Positions 53,650 through 64,000 of a stretch of DNA of 64,000 nt are shown one piece after another. The stretch lies in assembly GCF_002811945.1 (NCBI RefSeq), contig NZ_NPDX01000007.1, positions 1-64,000 of the forward strand. The letters are read 5' to 3'. The notes beneath the pieces are model-generated. The model was not told the origin of the DNA and did not search any database. It saw only the letters and a program-made list of their open reading frames with translations. Numbering within the stretch: the stretch's first letter is position 1; each line of letters starts with the position of its first letter. The stretch is from Leptospira harrisiae (GTDB lineage: Bacteria > Spirochaetota > Leptospiria > Leptospirales > Leptospiraceae). The position numbers were made by a program, and so were the translations under genes.

Positions 53650-56600
53650 ATGGAAGATTTTGCCCACTTACATTTACATACTACCTATTCCATGCTCGAT
53701 GGAGCCATACGAATCAGCGATCTGATGAAGCGTGTGAAGGAACTTGGTATGAGTTCTGTCGCCATCACCGACCACGGAAACATGTATGGGGCCATTGAAT
53801 TTTACAAAGAGGCTGTCAAACATGATGTTAAACCCATCATTGGATGTGAGTTTTATGTAACTCCATCTCGCAGTGCTGAAACGGAACTAGATGAGATTGC
53901 CGATGGTGGTGCATATCATATCATCTTACTTTGTAAAAACGAAATTGGTTATCGAAATATCATCAAACTGGCTAGTCGTTCCTTTACAGAAGGATTTTAT
54001 CGCAAACCAAGGATCGATTATGATTTATTAGAACGACATAGTGAAGGCCTCGTTTGTTTGACTGCTTGTCTTGCGGGAGAAGTCAACCGTAAGATATTAG
54101 AAGGCAAAGAAGACAAAGCATATGCGTTAGCTGGTCGGTTACATGAAATTTTTCGCAAAGAAGATTTTTATTTAGAAATCCAAGACCATGGAATTCCAGA
54201 ACAACGAACTGTTGCCGAAGCGGTGATGGGATTTTCCAAACGAACAGGCATACCTCTTGTGCTTACAAACGATTCGCACTTTTTAACAAAAGATGATCGT
54301 GAAGCGCAAGATATCTTACTTCGAATCGGTATGCGTAAAAATATCGATGATGAAATGCGATTTGGTTTCAATGATAACTTCTATGTAAAGTCTCCCGCAG
54401 AAATGATGGGTATCTTTCCCGATCATAAGGATGCATTTTATAATACCTTAGCCATTCGAGATAAATGTTCTCTTAACTTTCAATTTGGAAATCCATTACT
54501 CCCTCCTTTTGAAGTACCTGCTGGTTTTGATACCGATAGTTATTTGGAAAAATTGGTTTGGGAAGGTATCCAAGAAAAATACCAAGAGATCACTCCCGTT
54601 GTGCGAGAAAGAACAGAATATGAAATGCAAACCATTCGAAATATGCATTTTGCTGGTTACTTTCTTATCGTTCAAGATTATATTAATTTTGCAAGACGAG
54701 CAGGAATTCCAGTAGGGCCTGGGCGTGGTTCTGCTGCAGGATCCATCATTGCTTTTGCACTTGGAATCACCAATGTAGACCCTATTCGTTATAACCTACT
54801 TTTTGAAAGGTTTCTCAATCCCGACAGAAAGGATATGCCCGATATTGATACGGATTTCTGTGTGGAAAGGCGAGAAGAAGTAATCAATTACATTAAACAC
54901 CGGTATGGTGAAAACCGAGTAGGGCAAATCATTACCTTTGGATCGTTAGCGGCAAAGGCTGCTATTAAAGATGTTGCTCGTGTATTCAATGTTCCTTTTT
55001 CAGAAGTAAATGAGATGAGTAAACTCTTCCCAAAAAAATTGGGAATTACCATCCAGGAAGCTGTTGATACATCGAAAGACCTTCGTGACATTGCGGAAAA
55101 ATCTGATTTAAACAAAAAAGTTTTTTATATTGCTCAGAAATTAGAGGGTAACTACCGTCAGGTGGGAAGGCATGCTGCCGGTGTTGTTATTGCACCAACG
55201 GCTCTGGAAGAAATTGTTCCTTTATCTACGGTTAGTGAACCAGGTAGGGATGGTCGTTCCATAGTTACTCAGTACGACAAAAATATGTCGGAACAGGTAG
55301 GGCTAATCAAGATGGATATCTTAGGTTTAAAAAACTTAACGACCATCCATCATGCCACCAAACTCATTGAAAAACGTCATGGAGTGTTGCTTGATTTAGA
55401 TAAAATTCCTTTGGATGATCCGGCCACATTTAGTTTGTTACGTAAAGCAAATGTCCTTGGGATATTCCAGTTAGATTCTTCTTCCGGAATTCGTGACCTT
55501 TTTGCAAAAGCGCAAGTGCAAAAATTTGAAGAAATTGCCGCCTTACTTGCATTATATCGACCTGGTCCGATGGGATCGGGAATGTTGGATGATTATTTAG
55601 ATCGTAAAAACGGGAAAAAGAAAGTTATATTCCCACATGAAAGTTTGGCAGAAGTTTTGGGTGAAACCTACGGAGTTGTTGTTTACCAAGAACAGGTGAT
55701 GGGTATTTCGCGGATTATGGGTGGATTCTCTGTGGGTGACTCGGATGTTCTTCGTAAGGCGATGGCCAAAAAAGACAAATCGAAACTTCCAGCATTGAAA
55801 GAAAAGTTTGTGAAAGGTGCGATCGAAAAAAAGATCAACGAAAAACTTGCCATAGAACTTTTTGAACAGTTAGAAAAATTTGGTGAGTATGGTTTTAATA
55901 AATCTCACTCAGTAGCCTATGCCTTTGTCACTTACCAAACTGCATTTTTAAAAGCCAACTACTCCATTGAATACTTGACTGCTCTTTTATCTGGAGATCA
56001 TTCAAAAATCACTGATGTTGTGAAATACATCAATAATGCAAAAGAAATGGGAATTCGTATTTTAGGTCCTGATGTCAAAGAATCAGGTATTTCTTTCGAA
56101 ATTACCGACGATAAAACAGTAAGATTCGGTCTTTCCTCTATCAAAGGTGTCGGAGAACTCGCTGCTGAAAATATTATCGCCAATCGAAATTCTATTGGCG
56201 GATATAAACAGTTAGGTGACTTCACTAAAAAATTGGATACTAGACTTGCTAACAAAAAAGTTTTAGAGTCTCTCGCACAAGGGGGAGCCTTTGATTCTTT
56301 TGGATATACAAGAAAAACGATCTTTGAATCTACCGATATGATTCTAAGTTACGCTAACAAAAAACAGGCGGAAGAAAAAGAAGGCCAGTTTTCTTTGTTT
56401 GGCGGTGCAAACGGTGGTGCGGAAGAAAACCTCAACTTACCAAAAGACGGAATTGAATGGAATGGGGATGATTTACTTAAAAGAGAAAAAGAAACCACAG
56501 GACTATATCTTTCTGGACACCCTCTTGATAAATTTACTGAACAATTAAAAACATTAAAACCTACAACTATCGAAAACTTAGAAGAGGTTCGCCCCAAATC

Positions 56601-57147
56601 TAAAGTAGAAATTGCCGGTGTTCTTTCCAAAAAAGTAGTCAAACTCACAAAGAAAAAAGAAGAGTTTGTGAACTTCATGTTGGAAGACCAAACAGGGGAA
56701 ATTGAATGTGTTGCTTTCCCAAAAACTTATGCAGAATTCAAACACCTATTTACGGAAGACAATACTGTTTTCATCAGAGGAATTTTAGAACGACTTGATG
56801 CAGACGAATCGGAGTTAAAGGGCCAAATTATTGTCAATAAACTCGAAGAATTAAATTCAGTTACCATTGAAAAGAAAATGGAAAAAACGCTCCATCTAAC
56901 AATTAACATGATGGAAGAAAAAAATAGAGATGTGATTTTAAAATTACAAGACATCCTCTCTGTTCATCGCGGGGCTTCTTCAGTATTTTTCCATTTGGTT
57001 GGAAATGGTGATGAAAAAAAAGTAATTCGTGCACATGATCATTTTTCTATCGAAATTACTTCTGATCTGATGAAGATGTTAACGGATATTTTGGGAAAAG
57101 GTACAGTTCGTTATACCGTTGGCGAAGAAGTAAGAGTATACGGATAA
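53650..57147 (+). CDS. dnaE: DNA polymerase III subunit alpha
   Basis: 1165 residues. It is the replicative polymerase of the DnaE1 type. An N-terminal PHP domain ([27 protein letters not shown]) precedes the C-family polymerase core with the catalytic aspartates PDIDTDF (397-403) and [11 protein letters not shown] clamp-binding motif QFSLF is at 913-917, followed by a C-terminal OB fold. The exonuclease proofreading domain of PolC is absent. Divergent from cobT. Confidence 0.97.
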   Translation: MEDFAHLHLHTTYSMLDGAIRISDLMKRVKELGMSSVAITDHGNMYGAIEFYKEAVKHDVKPIIGCEFYVTPSRSAETELDEIADGGAYHIILLCKNEIGYRNIIKLASRSFTEGFYRKPRIDYDLLERHSEGLVCLTACLAGEVNRKILEGKEDKAYALAGRLHEIFRKEDFYLEIQDHGIPEQRTVAEAVMGFSKRTGIPLVLTNDSHFLTKDDREAQDILLRIGMRKNIDDEMRFGFNDNFYVKSPAEMMGIFPDHKDAFYNTLAIRDKCSLNFQFGNPLLPPFEVPAGFDTDSYLEKLVWEGIQEKYQEITPVVRERTEYEMQTIRNMHFAGYFLIVQDYINFARRAGIPVGPGRGSAAGSIIAFALGITNVDPIRYNLLFERFLNPDRKDMPDIDTDFCVERREEVINYIKHRYGENRVGQIITFGSLAAKAAIKDVARVFNVPFSEVNEMSKLFPKKLGITIQEAVDTSKDLRDIAEKSDLNKKVFYIAQKLEGNYRQVGRHAAGVVIAPTALEEIVPLSTVSEPGRDGRSIVTQYDKNMSEQVGLIKMDILGLKNLTTIHHATKLIEKRHGVLLDLDKIPLDDPATFSLLRKANVLGIFQLDSSSGIRDLFAKAQVQKFEEIAALLALYRPGPMGSGMLDDYLDRKNGKKKVIFPHESLAEVLGETYGVVVYQEQVMGISRIMGGFSVGDSDVLRKAMAKKDKSKLPALKEKFVKGAIEKKINEKLAIELFEQLEKFGEYGFNKSHSVAYAFVTYQTAFLKANYSIEYLTALLSGDHSKITDVVKYINNAKEMGIRILGPDVKESGISFEITDDKTVRFGLSSIKGVGELAAENIIANRNSIGGYKQLGDFTKKLDTRLANKKVLESLAQGGAFDSFGYTRKTIFESTDMILSYANKKQAEEKEGQFSLFGGANGGAEENLNLPKDGIEWNGDDLLKREKETTGLYLSGHPLDKFTEQLKTLKPTTIENLEEVRPKSKVEIAGVLSKKVVKLTKKKEEFVNFMLEDQTGEIECVAFPKTYAEFKHLFTEDNTVFIRGILERLDADESELKGQIIVNKLEELNSVTIEKKMEKTLHLTINMMEEKNRDVILKLQDILSVHRGASSVFFHLVGNGDEKKVIRAHDHFSIEITSDLMKMLTDILGKGTVRYTVGEEVRVYG

Positions 57148-57153
57148 AATTTT

Positions 57154-58254
57154 GTGGCGACTGGTTCAATATCCTTAAACCTTCTTTTTGAGTTTCTTTG
57201 GATGGGTTCTGGATCAGTTTTTTGTTTGATCTGGTCTCTCTCAAATTTAATTAGAAACAGAAATATCTCTGGGTTTGTCTGGTCTTTTGTTTTATTTTCA
57301 ACAGGTCTTTGGTTACTCACTGGTGCTTTTATGTTCACTGGGTTTTACAGATACCTTCCTTCCATAGCATTAATTCACATCCCATTTGTATTTCTTTCCG
57401 CAACCTTACTTTATTTATACTTAGAATATTTGTTTTTGGAAAAATTAATCCAAATTAAAATTTATCATTTTATTCCCGCATTTGTATCCGTAGTTTTTTT
57501 GATTCCATTTTATTTTGATTCAGATGCGGAACAATTAGAGATATTGGAACAAATGTCAAAAACGGAATATGGTTCCGTAATCGTAGGAATGAACTTTGGA
57601 ATTAAAATTTCTATCTTACTTTCGGTTGGTTTATTTCTCCTGAAAGAATGGATACCGAATGTAAGGTTGTCTGTTTTTTTTACAAAAAAAGCAATTTATT
57701 CTCTTATCTTCATTCTTTTGATTTGGGTTGATTTATTACTTGGAAGTATTGGATTTACATTTCAAATTCCTTTTTTTCGTAAACTCAGTGCCTATCTTTT
57801 GCCTGTCCTAATGTACTTTTATTTTTTCACTCGAGAACTTTGGGCACCGTTTGTTTCAGATGTTCGTGATAGTATCCAAAGGAACAAATATGAAAAATCT
57901 AAATTGGTTTCGGTTCAATTAGAAACCATCGATCAAAGTTTGTATGAACTAATGCGAGAAAAAGTATTCTGTGATGAAGACCTAAGTCTTTCTAAACTGG
58001 CAGAGATGGCAGAAGTCAAACCTGGCCAACTTTCTGAATATTTTCATAAGCGGTATGGGTTTGGATTTTATCAATACATCAATCAATATAGGATCGATGA
58101 AGCAAAACGTTTATTATTGGAATCGGAAGAGAGATCGATCCTTTCGATTGCTGATGCTGTTGGTTTCAATTCAAAATCAACATTCAATCGTGTATTTTTA
58201 GAATCTGTTGGGTTCACACCGACAGAGTATCGTAAACAATCAAAACCAAACTAA
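57154..58254 (+). CDS. AraC-family regulator with membrane-embedded N-terminal domain
   Basis: 366 residues. A GTG start lies six bases after the dnaE stop; an ATG 16 codons later is an alternative. About seven hydrophobic segments fill residues 1-230. A C-terminal AraC double HTH follows (about 260-362), with LSKLAEMAEVKPGQLSEYF and the second helix pattern ILSIADAVGFNSKSTFNRVFL. A DNA-binding domain tethered to a 7TM-like sensor implies gene control from the membrane. The ligand is unknown. It may regulate the acyl-CoA ligase 89 bases downstream, judged by proximity only. Confidence 0.87.
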   Translation: MATGSISLNLLFEFLWMGSGSVFCLIWSLSNLIRNRNISGFVWSFVLFSTGLWLLTGAFMFTGFYRYLPSIALIHIPFVFLSATLLYLYLEYLFLEKLIQIKIYHFIPAFVSVVFLIPFYFDSDAEQLEILEQMSKTEYGSVIVGMNFGIKISILLSVGLFLLKEWIPNVRLSVFFTKKAIYSLIFILLIWVDLLLGSIGFTFQIPFFRKLSAYLLPVLMYFYFFTRELWAPFVSDVRDSIQRNKYEKSKLVSVQLETIDQSLYELMREKVFCDEDLSLSKLAEMAEVKPGQLSEYFHKRYGFGFYQYINQYRIDEAKRLLLESEERSILSIADAVGFNSKSTFNRVFLESVGFTPTEYRKQSKPN

Positions 58255-58343
58255 AACTATTTATTTTCAAAGTCTCAAAGAATTCCCCAAGACGACAAAA
58301 CTAAAAATCTCAATTAAAATGGTCTTCTTAAAGAGGAAATTCC

Positions 58344-60242
58344 ATGCGGACCATGATAGATTTTTATTTAAACCTTCCGGTAAAATTCGGTAACAAAAAT
58401 GCTTTTGCAACTCGGATGGGTACCGGTGTTTATCAGTTTAAAACTTATAATCACCTTCTAAACGATGCAAAGGATTTGGCATTTGGTTTGAAAGGTAGTT
58501 TATCCGAAAGAGATAAAGTCGCTATTTTTGCAGACAATGCATACGAATGGATACAAACAAGTATCGCAGTTACACTGCTCGGAGCTGTGGATGTTCCCAG
58601 AGCTTCCGATGTTACTGATCATGATATTTTGTACATTCTAAACCATTCTGAATCGAAGATACTTTTTGTCGAAAACGATGCTGTCTTTAAAAAGGTGATT
58701 CGGTTGGAAGCTGAATTGGAATTTTTAAAAGAAATTGTAATCATTTATCCTCCCAAAGAGGGAAATAAAGAAATGAGCTCAAGAAAAATGAAAATATCCA
58801 CCTTGCAGGAGCTAGTTGCCAAAGGGAAAGAACTTCGTAAAGTTGATCCATCTGATTCAGTTTTTCTAAATTCAACAATCAAAGTATCTGATTTGTTTAC
58901 TATGATTTACACTTCGGGTACTACCGGTACACCAAAAGGTGTTATGTTAACACAGAAAAATATTCTTTTCCAACTACAGAATCTCCCGATTCGTTTGCAA
59001 AAAGGAGACAGAACTTTATCAATTTTACCAATTTGGCATATCTTCGAAAGAATTTTTGAAATCTTTAGTTTGTATTATGGAGCCTGCACTTATTATAGCA
59101 GTGTTCGTACTTTGAAAGAAGATTTACGTTTTGTAAAACCTCATTTTATGGCTTCAGCCCCAAGACTTTGGGAAAGTATTTATTCAGGAATTTTAGGAAC
59201 CCTCGCTAAATCATCTCCAGTAAAACAAAAAATGTTTCACATTGCTATGTTCTTTGCGAAAAGATTTTTTATTTCGAGACAAGTGATTACCGGAAATGTT
59301 TTGGACATCCATCCAGTAGTTTTTTGGAAACAATCCATTCGTTTTCTTTATCACCTCTACCGGTTTTTTCTAGTGAGTGTACCACATTTCATTTTTGATT
59401 TTTTAGTTTTATCTAAAATTCGAAAGGCAACTGGTGGAGAACTTCGTGGTTCTTGTTCTGGTGGGGGAGCGCTTCCATACCATGTGGATGAATTTTTTAA
59501 TACCATTGGCATTCCAGTTTTGGAAGGGTATGGAATGACAGAAACGGCACCTGTACTTGCTATGCGAACCTTTGAAGAAATCATTCCAGGTTCTGTAGGA
59601 AAGATTTTTCCAAAAACTAATTTAAGATTAGTGGATCTTCATACGGGAGAGATTTTTTTAGATACAGAAGTTGGGAAATTTGTATTTGGAAGAAAAGGTG
59701 AAATCCATGTGAAGGGCAACCAGGTAATGGCAGGTTATTATAAAAATCCGGAAGCCACAAATAAGGTTTTGAACGATGGATGGCTAAATACTGGAGATTT
59801 GGGAATTTTCACTGCCAACCATAACTTACGAATTGTGGGACGTTCTAAAGAAACTATTGTTTTGTTAGGTGGTGAGAATGTGGAACCTGTCCCTATCGAA
59901 TCAAAAATTTTAGAATCAGAATGGATTGACCAATGTATGGTTGTAGGGCAAGACCAAAAGTATTTGAGTGTTCTTGTATATCCGAATACCAATCGGTTTG
60001 AGGAACCTCTATCTGAGGAATTTTGGAAACAAAAAGAAGTGATTCAGAAAATTGAAACTGAAATCAAAGCAAAGGTGAATTCACAAACTGGATTTAAATC
60101 ATTTGAGAGAGTAGTGGGTCTTGTGATTTTACCAAAACCATTTGAAGTAGGCGATGAACTGACTGCAAAACTTTCATTAAAAAGACATGTGATCACAGAT
60201 AAATACAAATCAGAAATTGCTGCGTTGTATTCCAACAACTAA
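58344..60242 (+). CDS. Long-chain acyl-CoA synthetase (AMP-forming)
   Basis: 632 residues. An ANL-superfamily enzyme that activates fatty acids with ATP and CoA. The P-loop MIYTSGTTGTPKGVML, LEGYGMTETAPVL and the hinge region GWLNTGDLGIF / IVGRSKETIVLLGGENVEP are intact. The central insert of about 100 residues (KQKMFHIAMFFAKRF and on) resembles long-chain FACS enzymes. A good Shine-Dalgarno (AGAGGA) precedes the ATG. Confidence 0.9.
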   Translation: MRTMIDFYLNLPVKFGNKNAFATRMGTGVYQFKTYNHLLNDAKDLAFGLKGSLSERDKVAIFADNAYEWIQTSIAVTLLGAVDVPRASDVTDHDILYILNHSESKILFVENDAVFKKVIRLEAELEFLKEIVIIYPPKEGNKEMSSRKMKISTLQELVAKGKELRKVDPSDSVFLNSTIKVSDLFTMIYTSGTTGTPKGVMLTQKNILFQLQNLPIRLQKGDRTLSILPIWHIFERIFEIFSLYYGACTYYSSVRTLKEDLRFVKPHFMASAPRLWESIYSGILGTLAKSSPVKQKMFHIAMFFAKRFFISRQVITGNVLDIHPVVFWKQSIRFLYHLYRFFLVSVPHFIFDFLVLSKIRKATGGELRGSCSGGGALPYHVDEFFNTIGIPVLEGYGMTETAPVLAMRTFEEIIPGSVGKIFPKTNLRLVDLHTGEIFLDTEVGKFVFGRKGEIHVKGNQVMAGYYKNPEATNKVLNDGWLNTGDLGIFTANHNLRIVGRSKETIVLLGGENVEPVPIESKILESEWIDQCMVVGQDQKYLSVLVYPNTNRFEEPLSEEFWKQKEVIQKIETEIKAKVNSQTGFKSFERVVGLVILPKPFEVGDELTAKLSLKRHVITDKYKSEIAALYSNN

Positions 60243-60276
60243 TCCAAATAAATCTAAATTGTTAGTTTTCCATTTG

Positions 60277-60299
60277 GTGGAGGGCTTAATTCCCTCCAC
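60277..60299. terminator. Hairpin between convergent acyl-CoA synthetase and peptidase genes
   Basis: An eight-base perfect stem GTGGAGGG / CCCTCCAC has a seven-base loop. It overlaps the last codons of the peptidase gene, and no clear T run follows on either strand. It may serve as a weak terminator for the plus-strand gene. Confidence 0.45.
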
Positions 60300-61200
60300 T
60301 AATTCTCGTTATGTTGATGCTGAAACTTCTTTCGGCGTTTTGACCGCTAAAGTCTTTTGTTTGGACTTTGATTATATTCTCACCGGCCTTAAGATTGAGA
60401 ATTCCTACCAAATACCTATCTTTGAAAAACAATTCATCAAAATTATGTCCCTCTTTTGTTTTCCATTTCCCCTCTTCAAATCGTAAGGATTCGAAGTTTG
60501 CTTGTTTGTAAGTTTCGCCGTTAAAAAGGAATTTTACTTCTTTGATTCCTCTCCTTTGGCTATTTTTGATTCCACCATCAAGAATACTGACTGTGAGTGG
60601 GAATGCTTTGGACACATTGATATTGTCTCCGTCATTGAGGTTGGTGTAATTTTCACCTACATGGATGAAAAGATTGGCAATTTGAGGTGGCATAGTGTCT
60701 TCCACAGGAGGAAGGTAAGCGAGGGGATCAAGAAGAGTTTTCCCATAATCCTTTCCTAAAACAAAGTGTAGGTGGCCCCCGGTAGAATGCCCTGTATTCC
60801 CTGAGATTCCAATGGTATCACCTGCGGAGACCTGTTTGCCAGACCGAACTGTCTCATTCCTTGTTCCTCCCAAATGGTAGTAGCCGCTCACATAACCGTT
60901 TTTATGTGCAATCCAGACAATATTACCCGACCCACGTTCGTCTTCAAAAGGGTCGTCCTCCGCATAACGGGAGTATAGGATGAATCCCTGGCTCATACTT
61001 TTGACAGGTTGCAAAACGGAAGATATGTCTAATCCATTGTGAAAATGGTCTTTTCGCGACTCTCCAAAGGTACTTGTGATGAGACCAGGCAATTCCAAAC
61101 CTTGGATGGGCCAAACAAATTCGGGTTTTATCGCGGAGACCGGTTCATCTGCTAAAATAAAACTTGCCAAGAGACTCAATACTACAACAATACTTCTCAT
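60286..61200 (-). CDS. M23-family zinc metallopeptidase (LysM-free, exported)
   Basis: 304 residues. A signal peptide (IVVVLSLLASFILADEP) leads into a LytM/M23 domain. Zinc ligands are seen in KDHFHNGLDISS (H-x-x-x-D) and GGHLHFVLG (HxH). A C-terminal beta-rich domain of about 130 residues follows the catalytic part. Such enzymes cut peptidoglycan cross-links or act as inactive activators; here the ligands look complete. Divergent from the sigma factor gene. Confidence 0.87.
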   Translation of the reverse strand: MRSIVVVLSLLASFILADEPVSAIKPEFVWPIQGLELPGLITSTFGESRKDHFHNGLDISSVLQPVKSMSQGFILYSRYAEDDPFEDERGSGNIVWIAHKNGYVSGYYHLGGTRNETVRSGKQVSAGDTIGISGNTGHSTGGHLHFVLGKDYGKTLLDPLAYLPPVEDTMPPQIANLFIHVGENYTNLNDGDNINVSKAFPLTVSILDGGIKNSQRRGIKEVKFLFNGETYKQANFESLRFEEGKWKTKEGHNFDELFFKDRYLVGILNLKAGENIIKVQTKDFSGQNAERSFSINITRISGGN

Positions 61201-61245
61201 GTTTAGAGAAGTCTCCTGGCAGGTTCCTTTTTAGGAAAGTAGATA

Positions 61246-62163
61246 ATGAAACAGACTTCTTATACCAATGAAGAAATTTTAGAGATTGTCAAAGCCTGTG
61301 GTGCTGGAGACGAAAAGTCTCTCCAGACGTTTTTTGATATTTATTCTCAAGACATTTACAATTTTCCAATTCGTGTCTTTCACTTAAGTGAAGATGATGC
61401 CTCCGACTATTATATTTATGCATTTGAAAGGTTAAAAACCGGAAAACGTTTCAAAAGTTTTGTGGGTAAGTCTAGTTTCAAAACTTGGTTTTTCTCAGTA
61501 CTTAGAAACTTACTGATTGATTGGCAACGCACGAAACGGGAAGTCAAAACCCAAACCATTTCGAAAGTCAATAAAGAAGGGAAAGAATACAGTACCATCG
61601 AAGACGAACCGGATAAAAGATCGGAAGCCTTGGCATTGGCAATCGATGTTTCTGACCAATTTCATTCCGTACTATCCACAATAAAAATTGAAAACCGGGT
61701 AGTATTCAAATTGTCCTTTGTTTATTACCTCCACCTAGATCCAGAAGAGGTTCGGTTTGTTGCTGAAAAAACCAATCGTTCCGAAGAGGAGATCCGTGTT
61801 GAGATTTTGCATCTCCGTGAAGAACTTTCTGGTCGCGAAGAAGAAAACTTAAAAATGGAAGATAAGATCACATCCCTGTATTTGAATATTCTGGATTTGA
61901 AAGAACAGAAAAAATCAAAGGCCCAAGGGGACTCTGTCGAAGCACAATATTATAAAGAACGTTTGGACCATGCTCTTGCGAAAAAGTACGAACAGAGGAA
62001 AAAACTAATCGAGAAAAAACAAAAAGGCCACTTTCTCGTCCGGACGCCCTATAGAGAGATTGCCAGAATCTTAGGGATTTCCGAAGGTGGAGTCAGTGTG
62101 ACCTTGCTAAGAGTTCTCGAAAAAATGCAAAAAAAAATGCATTCGATGGCTGGAGAGGGCTAA
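61246..62163 (+). CDS. Sigma-70 family (ECF-like) RNA polymerase sigma factor with long insert
   Basis: 305 residues, about 100 more than a typical ECF sigma factor. Region 2 is at about 22-98 ([38 protein letters not shown]). A first region-4-like HTH may lie at about 148-195 ([21 protein letters not shown]). A charged coiled coil (195-262) and a second, better HTH ([23 protein letters not shown], 269-291) follow. It leads a three-gene unit with an unknown protein (36 bases away) and a CHAT protease. It probably directs RNA polymerase to a small regulon, perhaps including this operon. Confidence 0.87.
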   Translation: MKQTSYTNEEILEIVKACGAGDEKSLQTFFDIYSQDIYNFPIRVFHLSEDDASDYYIYAFERLKTGKRFKSFVGKSSFKTWFFSVLRNLLIDWQRTKREVKTQTISKVNKEGKEYSTIEDEPDKRSEALALAIDVSDQFHSVLSTIKIENRVVFKLSFVYYLHLDPEEVRFVAEKTNRSEEEIRVEILHLREELSGREEENLKMEDKITSLYLNILDLKEQKKSKAQGDSVEAQYYKERLDHALAKKYEQRKKLIEKKQKGHFLVRTPYREIARILGISEGGVSVTLLRVLEKMQKKMHSMAGEG

Positions 62164-62199
62164 TTTCCTTCGTCATACTTTAAGAGAGTGGAGTTTGAC

Positions 62200-62910
62200 A
62201 TGGAAGATCAGGGTTTTAACGCAGAAGTACTGGAACAAGCTAGGGAATTATTTATCCGAGGAGAATTCCCGAGTGAGGGTGAGTTGCAAAATCATCCTGA
62301 TTTACTCGACGCATTCTGGTTTTGCGAAGAGGCATTCTTTGCTAGTATGCGCCAAGAATTAGTGGAAAACCACCCGTTCGCAGAGTCTTGGGACCTTGCC
62401 AAAGCTGATCTGACAATGGGAAAAGCTGCTCTTCCACTTCCCGAATTTTTAAAAGAATACACTCGCAATAACCTTATCCTTCCTGAAAAAAAAGACAGTC
62501 TCATTGTTCGCCTCACACAAACAGGAGTTCGAGTGATCGATAGTCTTGTTGAAAGTTTACAAATCAAAGAGAGTTTTGAATTTGCACCTTCCATGCGTTC
62601 GGCATCTGCCGAGGTTCGTTCTGGCGAAGCGAACTCTGTTATCTTTGAGGAAACCACCAGCGAAAACCAAAAGTTCTACTACCAAATTGTAAAAGAAAAC
62701 CAGGGAGAAGTTTATCTTTCTGTCAAAGCAGAGGGGACTCCTGCCTTCCAACAAGTCAACTTACGTCGGGACGGCCGGTTCATTCTTTCTAGTAAAATCA
62801 ATTTAGAAGGCAGTGCTAGTTTTTCCGGGCTAGTCCCTGGTAGTTACACCATTGAGTTTGTAGGCCCCGGCCAATCAAAATCGTTTGACTTGTCTATCCT
62901 TGTTGGATAA
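62200..62910 (+). CDS. Unknown protein between sigma factor and CHAT protease
   Basis: 236 residues from the ATG at 62200 (GGAG six bases upstream); a GTG at 62188 would add four residues. The N-terminal about 60 residues are helical and acidic (VLEQARELFIRGEFPSEGEL, FWFCEEAFF). A middle segment (about 95-140) is linker-like, and the last about 95 residues look like a beta sandwich (FSGLVPGSYTIEFVG resembles prealbumin-like modules). There is no membrane helix or signal peptide. Its position suggests an anti-sigma factor or a substrate of the following protease. No family is recognised. Confidence 0.72.
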   Translation: MEDQGFNAEVLEQARELFIRGEFPSEGELQNHPDLLDAFWFCEEAFFASMRQELVENHPFAESWDLAKADLTMGKAALPLPEFLKEYTRNNLILPEKKDSLIVRLTQTGVRVIDSLVESLQIKESFEFAPSMRSASAEVRSGEANSVIFEETTSENQKFYYQIVKENQGEVYLSVKAEGTPAFQQVNLRRDGRFILSSKINLEGSASFSGLVPGSYTIEFVGPGQSKSFDLSILVG

Positions 62911-62922
62911 CTTCATGGGAGC

Positions 62923-64000
62923 ATGCTCTCCCTAATCATTGATAGAGTTGGTAACGTAAATATCTTCAATGTCTTGGAGGATAATCTTCCAGTAGAGGAA
63001 TCCCATATCCAATCTACGTTAGATGATGATTTAATTTTTGAATATTTGGGAGAGGTGGAAAGGTTAGTCCATGTTTCTCAATCGGTTCTTTCCAATCCAA
63101 ACCAAATTCTCAATGCTGACATCCTTCAAGATTTAAAAGTTCTCGGTGAAACTTTTTACCAACAGTTTTTTCCTTCTTCCATTATTGAAAAATTAAAAAA
63201 TACAACGAAACATAGCATTCATTTTAATATTGATCCAGCTCTTGCTCTCATTCCTTGGGAACTATTACATGATGGGGCTAGTTTTCTTTCTGATAAATTC
63301 AGAATAGGAAAAACAATTCGGGGAGGATTACATCGTCCCACACACCAGGAAAATCGTAAGATCAAGATGCTCATCATTGCAGATCCTACAGAAGATCTTC
63401 CACATGCCCAAAAAGAAGGTGAGGTTTTATTTTCCGTTCTTAGCCAAAAGGTTCCCACTCATTTGTTGGAACTTGAATTTATTGGTGGCAAACAAGTCAC
63501 CAAACTAAAGTTACTATCTCTAATTAAAGACAAACATATCATACATTATTCAGGACATCTTCACTTTTCTGATGATTCATTGGAAAATGGTTGGTTGTTG
63601 TCAGATGGAAAGGTACTAAAAGCCCGCGAAATCAAATCAACGGGAATTGATACAGATCTTGTATTTTCTAATTCTTGTATGTCAGCTAAGGCTGCTGGTA
63701 AAAAATTAAATCCAAATATTTTAAATCAGTATGCAGGCGCCTTTTTGACTGCAGGAATCAAAACTTTTGTTGGAACCAATTGGGAAATTTTAGACAACGA
63801 AAGAACAATTGATTTTACAGTTCGATTTTATACTTTTTTATTTTCTGATAAATCTGTGGGTGAGTCGTTATACTTATCCAAAGAGTTTGCAAGACGAAAT
63901 TATCATGCTAATGACTTAACTTGGGCAAACTATTCATTATATGGAAATCCTGATTTTTCATTATTTGTAAAAGATAGAAGAAATTTTCATTCTGCAAAAA
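62923..64000 (+). CDS. CHAT-domain (caspase-like) cysteine protease, C-terminus beyond window
   Basis: 359 residues are visible and the frame is still open at the edge. A CHAT domain spans about residues 100-345: [35 protein letters not shown] with the catalytic His212, [12 protein letters not shown] with the catalytic Cys252, and [15 protein letters not shown] at the end. The first 100 residues are helical and unassigned. It starts 12 bases after the unknown protein, within a GC palindrome (GAGCATGCTC) that covers its start codon. CHAT proteases cut partner proteins after a trigger; the sigma factor operon context suggests a regulatory target. Confidence 0.87.
   Translation, partial: MLSLIIDRVGNVNIFNVLEDNLPVEESHIQSTLDDDLIFEYLGEVERLVHVSQSVLSNPNQILNADILQDLKVLGETFYQQFFPSSIIEKLKNTTKHSIHFNIDPALALIPWELLHDGASFLSDKFRIGKTIRGGLHRPTHQENRKIKMLIIADPTEDLPHAQKEGEVLFSVLSQKVPTHLLELEFIGGKQVTKLKLLSLIKDKHIIHYSGHLHFSDDSLENGWLLSDGKVLKAREIKSTGIDTDLVFSNSCMSAKAAGKKLNPNILNQYAGAFLTAGIKTFVGTNWEILDNERTIDFTVRFYTFLFSDKSVGESLYLSKEFARRNYHANDLTWANYSLYGNPDFSLFVKDRRNFHSAK

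Noticed and set aside
1..64000. CRISPR arrays, tRNA or rRNA genes, insertion sequences, phage genes
   Set aside because: No regularly spaced direct repeats, no cloverleaf or ribosomal signatures and no transposase or integrase reading frames were seen.

Overview
The window looks like chromosomal DNA of a Leptospira species, probably an environmental one. The grounds are AT-rich genes, many lipoproteins with loose spirochaete lipoboxes, five receptors of the 7TMR-DISM type, spirochaete-style flagellar genes (a FliG paralogue and FliH), an FMN-type glutamate synthase, a split transketolase and a very large acidic-TPR membrane protein. The species is inferred from gene content, not from a marker gene. 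I see no rRNA, tRNA, CRISPR array, insertion sequence or prophage.

Layout. 1-4364 (minus): a TPM-domain membrane protein cut by the window edge, two paralogous lipoproteins and a coiled-coil exported protein. 4631-5926: ethanolamine-type permease. 11488-5923 (minus): a tight unit of PAS histidine kinase, CheY-like regulator, FMN glutamate-synthase-like enzyme and an intact class III cyclase. 11642-13672: ssb with a terminator, then a lipoprotein and a DUF3332 protein. 13800-19579 (plus): MBOAT acyltransferase, PilZ protein, NAD(P)-binding protein, DUF374 acyltransferase, metK, transketolase C-terminal subunit and a divergent clpS. 19631-28481: carbohydrate-binding E-set protein, 1213-residue TPR protein, WecG/TagA-like glycosyltransferase, membrane protein plus MFS transporter, and mtnC.

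28478-36139 is a nitric oxide reductase region: norE/norF (minus), norC-norB-norQ-norD (plus), nnrS and a Crp/Fnr regulator (minus). The regulator has the FNR-type E-x-x-S-R recognition helix but lacks the iron-sulfur cysteines. Perfect TTGAT-N4-ATCAA sites lie upstream of norC and nnrS. A 9/10 match lies at almost the same distance upstream of a double-hemerythrin gene at 48401. This points to one local NO-responsive regulon. Upstream of the regulator, on the same strand and nearly gap-free, are fliG, fliH and two DISM receptors whose kinase parts have lost essential residues.

42399-46645 holds two overlapping DISM adenylate/guanylate cyclase genes with complementary active-site losses. The first lacks the second metal aspartate, which is Ser in an IGS motif. 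The second keeps both aspartates but lacks the transition-state Asn and Arg. This matches the C2/C1 division of labour of mammalian transmembrane adenylyl cyclases and suggests an obligate heterodimer.

46731-61200: aldehyde dehydrogenase, double hemerythrin, gatB, cobT-cobS-cobC (nucleotide-loop end of B12 synthesis), dnaE, a membrane AraC regulator, an acyl-CoA ligase and an M23 peptidase. 61246-64000 ends the window with a sigma factor, an unknown 236-residue protein and a CHAT (caspase-like) protease, apparently one operon. It could be a protease-gated sigma factor system.
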